From the NCBI GenBank assembly GCA_947359465.1, contig OX375877.1, positions 74,536,698-74,600,697 on the forward strand: 64,000 bases of DNA. Reading direction: 5' to 3'. Position 1 is the first letter of the stretch. Every line of letters begins with the position of its first letter. The DNA is from Metellina segmentata. Lineage: Eukaryota > Arthropoda > Arachnida > Araneae > Tetragnathidae. Positions 59,635-64,000 of the stretch are shown here, one piece after another. The translations under genes were made by a program, and so were the position numbers. The notes below the pieces were generated by a model. It was given only the letters and a program-made list of their open reading frames with translations. It ran no database searches and was not told where the DNA came from.

Positions 59635-59830
59635 GAAAAGGTATCTCGTCATTAGAGAAACTAAGCAGATCCTGCTGGACGAGATATCTCGTCTTTAAAA
59701 GAACCCTGACCAGATCTTGATATTGCCATTAGAAGGAAGCTGACCAGATCTTCATCTTGTTGTTATCAAAAATCAGCAATATCTTGATGGACGAGATATC
59801 TCGTCGAAACCACTTGGAAGGTTAAAATAA
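59635..59830 (+). repeat. GAGATATCTCGTC palindromic repeat module
   Basis: Exact 16-base palindrome GACGAGATATCTCGTC at about 59681 and 59789, plus diverged copies (AAGGTATCTCGTCATTAGAG), separated by GACCAGATCTTGAT-type linkers. Confidence 0.75.
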
Positions 59831-60624
59831 ATGCTTGGCACAAAAAAACAAAATATTTGGCACAAAATACTCTTTTAGCTAACTTATCAACAAAATACCA
59901 TTCTCGTTCATTGGTGTCATTTTGGGAACAGTTTTCTTCAAATATTTTTATGTGGTATTTTAACAAAAAATGAATGCTCGGCTAACCGTAGAATGTCTCC
60001 GAAAAAATCTGATACCCAGTTTTTCCACCCCAAAAAGAAAAGATACAAGATTATACTTCGGTTCACTTCACTGTCTTCTGGGCTGACGGAGGAATTCTTA
60101 ACGTGGTCGATTTGTCTAGACGTTGACTACATACACCCCCAAATCCATTTAGCTGACCTGACAGAGCAAGAAGTTCTCCAAACCAGCAACTATCATCCAT
60201 GCCGTTACTAAAAACTATCAAACTAAAAATAAATCTAACGTAGTAATGCCCATGATGACTTATTTATGACAAGAAAAGAAATCGAATAAAGCGCAAACTC
60301 ATCGTTTAAGACTTGGTAAAAAAGAGTTAACAACCTGCTTCTCTAGGATGCTAACTCTTTTAACAGGGTAAAAAGAAGCACAAATTTGGTCATTTGTCTG
60401 TATCAAGTTAAGTAACAAGGCAGAAATAATGCTTCAAACGCCCATTAATATATCTGGAAACTAAATTGTATTTTGAAAACGAGATGTATAATTTGTCCCA
60501 CGTTTTATATATGTCTATTTTTACTGTACACTTTATTTTTTTTATCTCGGGGGTTTCAAATACTTTAATGTTTTAACGTAATGGTTCATGAAGTTGCTGT
60601 AGTCATTGGGATTAAACTTTCTGG
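59831..60624. other. Non-coding stretch, nothing identified
   Basis: A 72-codon plus open frame at 59993-60211 has no recognisable motif. The rest is AT-rich. Confidence 0.45.
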
Positions 60625-60830
60625 TAGTTCTATCGACGAGATATCTCGTCATTAGCGGAACTCACCAGGTCTTGATGGACAAGATATCTTGTCATTAAAA
60701 AAAAGTTGAGCAGATCTTGATCTCGGCATCATACAAAATTGGCAAAATCCTGATGACGAAATATCTCGTTATTGCCTGAATTTATCGGATCTTTAAGTAC
60801 GTGATATGTCGTCCAAACCATTTCGAAGAT
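60625..60830 (+). repeat. GAGATATCTCGTC palindromic repeat module
   Basis: GACGAGATATCTCGTC at about 60631, then GACAAGATATCTTGTC, GACGAAATATCTCGTT and ACGTGATATGTCGTC at spacings of roughly 35-70 bases with CAGGTCTTGATGG linkers. Confidence 0.75.
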
Positions 60831-61548
60831 AATGTAAAATGGTACTAACGGGAAATAGTTTATTCACTTCTTCAACCGGTTCATACCGGTAGTTTACGAA
60901 AGAAATATTGCTAAGAAATATTTCCAGTTTAAGTAATTCGTACAGTTGGAATTGCCTTGAATTTCGGTGGAAGAAACTGCCAGGCTAAATTGACCGGAAG
61001 CTTACTGTCTTAACTATGCAACTTGTATTCCATTGTTCGATGACACGGTAGTGCCAAACATTTTCAATTTGGAGTTTATGTACTTATTACTCTTTCTAGT
61101 GGCATGATTTGTTACGGATATGAACACTTTATTTCTGTTCCTCTTCCAAAATGTAAAAGTGTTCAAAAATGGATTATGTACCTCATCACAGACTAAATAT
61201 TTGATTATGTGAATAAAGAATATTTTATAATACACTTTTTCGTTTGAATAATTTTCCAAACTATATCAACAGAGATCAACAATCTTCCAAATAAAAAATC
61301 AAAAAGGAGTTTGTTATGGAATATTTTCGTATTTTTAAAAAGAAGAGTTCAAATAAAAGAATAAACTAAAATTAAGGAAAGAAGTTCATACATTAGTAAG
61401 ATTTCATAATTCTAAATTAAGGTTATTTTTAAGTTCAGAAGACAATAAAATATTTAAAGAATATTAAGCTTTTGATAAGAAATGGAAATGGCGTTTCAAA
61501 TAGAATTAAACAGTCTGAGATAGTTGTTATGGCAACCTATTTCGGTTG
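60831..61548. other. Non-coding stretch, nothing identified
   Basis: AT-rich, no supported feature. Confidence 0.5.
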
Positions 61549-61758
61549 TTATGGAAATCTAGTTTGGTTGTTCTGGATTGTTCTGGAAGGGGCCAAAGCA
61601 AGGGCGCCAGCGTCTATGCGATTTCCCATGTTATTTAGAAGTCCATTGCTTCCAATGGCAATGAACCCTCTGTCTTTTACTTCTCTGTGATCAAAGAGAG
61701 GGATTTTTTCTGTACAAAGAAGCAAACCCTCCGGAAGATAATACTTACTTGCAGTTGT
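61549..61758 (-). CDS. Unidentified coding-like segment (69 codons)
   Basis: Open between TGA (61759-61761) and TAA (61549-61551) on the minus strand, with no ATG near its start. It reads KYYLPEGLLLCTEKIPLFDH, then REVKDRGFIAIGSNGLLNNM and GNRIDAGALALAPSRTIQNN. It is smooth, protein-like and free of stops across a GC-raised patch, with a weakly open plus-strand frame as shadow. I do not recognise the family. It could be an exon, or a fragment of a repeat with past coding capacity. Confidence 0.25.
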   Translation of the reverse strand, partial: TTASKYYLPEGLLLCTEKIPLFDHREVKDRGFIAIGSNGLLNNMGNRIDAGALALAPSRTIQNNQTRFP

Positions 61759-61761
61759 TCA

Positions 61762-62016
61762 GTACGGAATGCGTAAAAGAAACATGTTCTACCACAAAAA
61801 AAAGCTACTCACACAAAATATATTTAAATTTACAAAGTTCTTTGTTATTTCATATGCCAGAGAAAGATTAAAAAAAAAAGTAATCATGAATTTATATACA
61901 ATTAACTTGTCACACTTTCGTTAATGATGGTGTAACGAACCATGATGCAAGAGAGTAAATAGTAATAGGAACACTAATTTCAAGATTATTCGCCGTAGAT
62001 TCATCCTTTCAAACTA
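61762..62016. other. Short AT-rich stretch, nothing identified
   Basis: No supported feature. Confidence 0.5.
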
Positions 62017-63605
62017 CAGGGTGTCCTAAAAGTTCCTGTACTGAAGATTCGTGAATTAAAACTTGAAAAAAATTTTTTTTTGTGCTAATGGTATAAAGTT
62101 TTTTAACCTAACGTAGGAAAAAAAATTTTAACGTACATTTATAATAAATGTTTACAATTTACGCCTTTTTCTTGGAGGCAAAGCTGAAATCGTTTGCGCA
62201 TACTTTTAGAAACGCGTTTCAAGATGCTGGGAGTGACTTCTTGTGTCTTTTGAGCAATGACAAAATTTCAGATCACCTATTGTTTGGTGATTATCTTCAT
62301 TAACTTTATTCTTTAAATATCCCCACAGACAAAAGTCAGGGATGCTCAGATCATGGGAACGAGGTGGCCGAATGTTTCTTGAGATGAGTCGATCTAAATA
62401 ATAAGATCGCAATACCATCGGCAGTAATAAAGCAGCTTCTCATTGTCCTGTGGCTTTAACTCCTGCAACATTTTTCTCTAATATTATTAAAGGAAGTGTT
62501 TGCTTGTTTGTCTGTTTGGGTCCGCAAAATCCTGATAAATCTATAGCACTTACAGCAATGAGATTTGGCACGCAGGTAGTCCTAATTACCTGCAAATTTT
62601 GGGTCGCGGCGAATTTTAAAATTCAATCTAGAAGATTTTTAAATGAATTTAATAGTTTTATTCTCCATCGCTTTTTCAAACGCTGATAACTTTTTCTACC
62701 CGTGTGACGTTGTAGTCAGGGTTTGGAAGCATGCCAAGTTTTTTTCATCCACAGAACGCGTATAAAATTATTTTTTTCAATTCCGCTTTGATTTTGCGCG
62801 GACGAATAAATTTCCAGCTAGATAAATCTTTTAACTGAAGTCAGTTCTTTTTCTATCTCCTAGACCGTTAAAGATAGAGTAAAAATTTCAATGGATTTAA
62901 AATCTTCGGAAAATGTCAGTTCAGATTAATACCTAAAAATATGATTTTCTTTTAATAAATAATTTTTAATTGAATATATATTCAACGGATTTGAAATCTG
63001 AGGAAAATTTTACACCAGATTAAAATTTTACACCACGGGCACGGGCAACGCCGGGCTAGCCACGCGATGGCTAGTACACGATAAGAACAAACAGGCAAAG
63101 CTCTTAAAGTCTTGTGTATCGATCCCTGCGTGTGCCCATTTGTTGCGACAAACTCCTAGCGCATTGATGAGGGGATTGTAATATCCTCCGTTGAGTTTCT
63201 TGCAAAAAGTCTGGTGTAACGACTTTCGGTCTTCCACTCCTGTGTTTTGTGTTCCACCGAACGTGTCTCACAAAATCGCCGAAGGATTTGATATATTGTG
63301 TATGATTACTCGGTATTTCATAATTTGGATCTTTATGTCTCCAAAATTCTTTAAATCTTTCATGATTTAGATTCAAAATAAGCCTGAAGCAGCGCAATTC
63401 TTTGAATGCATGATGAACTCAAAATACAGTGAAGAATAAAATGACGTGGAACATTATTATCGCACAACTCGAACGCGAAGAAAAGCAAACGATAAATATT
63501 AAAGACTCGGTGAAACTAAAAGCAGACGATAAAATTTAATAATTAAAAAAAAACTCTTATAATAATTTTTTAAAGTTGGAGTACGGGAACTTTTAGGACG
63601 CCCTG
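62017..63605 (-). pseudogene. Mariner/Tc-like element with catalytic core missing and Helitron-like insertion
   Basis: Flanked by TA (62015-62016, 63606-63607), with inverted ends CAGGGTGTCCTAAAAGTTCC and CAGGGCGTCCTAAAAGTTCC (complement of right). On the minus strand the N-terminal helix-turn-helix part (RCFRLILNLNHERFKEFWRH, GDFVRHVRWNTKHRSGRPKV, SLSQQMGTRRD) lies at 63397-63100. The C-terminal part (PPRSHDLSIPDFCLWGYLKN, NEDNHQTIGDLKF) lies at 62420-62206. The first two catalytic Asp blocks are gone. A 600-bp Helitron-like element sits in the gap. Confidence 0.78.
62475..63074 (+). mobile_element. Helitron-like element nested in the mariner-like element
   Basis: 600 bp from TCTCTAATATTATTAAAGGA to GGGCAACGCCGGGC, CTAGCCACGCGATGGCTAG before T. 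The 5' TC, the 3' hairpin (CTAGCC..GGCTAG) ending in CTAG|T and the lack of target duplication match non-autonomous Helitrons of the CTAGT-ended type. It shares both ends with 37568-38612. There is no coding capacity. Confidence 0.5.
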
Positions 63606-63607
63606 TA

Positions 63608-64000
63608 TAAACAACGCATTCTGATAACGGTTCTCAGTTAATATGTGATCAATTAACTTCTATATTTAAAAATGTAAACGGGCCGTGTATCAATAGTATG
63701 TGGTGTCATCAGTTCAAGTATGAAAATTAATTGGATTAAATAAAATTATCGTTTTCTCTTTCAGTCGTCCTGCGCGTGCGCGAAGTGCGTATAAAATTAT
63801 CTATTACTTAGAATGATCAAAGAAGATTGAGATAAATTAGAATAAATTGTTAAACTTTTTTTTAACTTTGAGAAAAGACTATGCTATAGTAGAATAATGA
63901 GCACGTTATGTTTATTTAATTTTCGCTATCTTTGTATTAAAGTTACTTTTTACCTGCTTTGTTATTCATTGAACCAGTCAACACTTTCATATGGGTATGA
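63608..64000. other. Window end, nothing identified
   Basis: AT-rich with a short CpG patch (CCTGCGCGTGCGCG near 63770). No supported feature. Confidence 0.5.

Overview
The window is arthropod nuclear DNA, most likely from an insect with a large, transposon-rich genome. It is AT-rich, has no bacterial-style gene packing, and is full of Tc1/mariner-type transposons, hAT, piggyBac-like and Helitron-like pieces, MITEs, a tRNA-headed SINE family, a solo LTR and many micro- and minisatellites. The most diverged DNA transposons at positions 358-2204 are of the DUF4817-type family common in insects. The order cannot be fixed from sequence alone.

Only one host gene is supported. Three spliced exons on the minus strand (47317-47480, 43900-44090, 2273-2398) have canonical GT/AG junctions and matching phases. 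Together they encode about 160 residues of the extracellular N-terminus of a class-B (secretin-type) GPCR, best matching the DH31 / calcitonin-receptor-like group (CPRTWDGWQCWPDTPAG hormone-receptor signature, Cys-Cys pairs, N-glycosylation sequons). The exon with the signal peptide lies at higher coordinates and was not identified. The seven-transmembrane exons lie beyond position 1. Almost everything between 2.4 and 43.9 kb is therefore a single intron of 41.5 kb.

Layout: 0-2.2 kb piggyBac-like fragment and two back-to-back internally deleted transposons; 2.27-2.40 kb receptor exon; 3.7-11.4 kb MITEs, a solo LTR and a deleted Tc1 inside a decayed minisatellite; 12.1-16.0 kb a 390-bp satellite built from a SINE tail, with a four-unit (1560-bp) higher-order period; 16.2-30.3 kb MITEs, SINEs, a 34-bp tandem array and Helitron-like material; 34.7-41.9 kb a full-length but stop-ridden Tc1, a half Tc1, Helitron-like elements and two families of inverted repeats; 43.9-47.5 kb two receptor exons separated by an intron that begins with a 0.77-kb minisatellite; 48.1-64 kb a long TA/TATG microsatellite, Tc3-like and hAT relics, SINEs with clear 13-bp target duplications, another deleted Tc1, and a mariner-like element split by a Helitron-like insertion.

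The best candidate for something not described before is the SINE-tail satellite. It joins a palindromic GAGATATCTCGTC repeat module, the 3' part of the local SINE and unrelated flank into one 390-bp monomer, amplified in blocks of four. Two short open segments on the minus strand (56640-56813 and 61549-61758) look coding by composition but were not identified.
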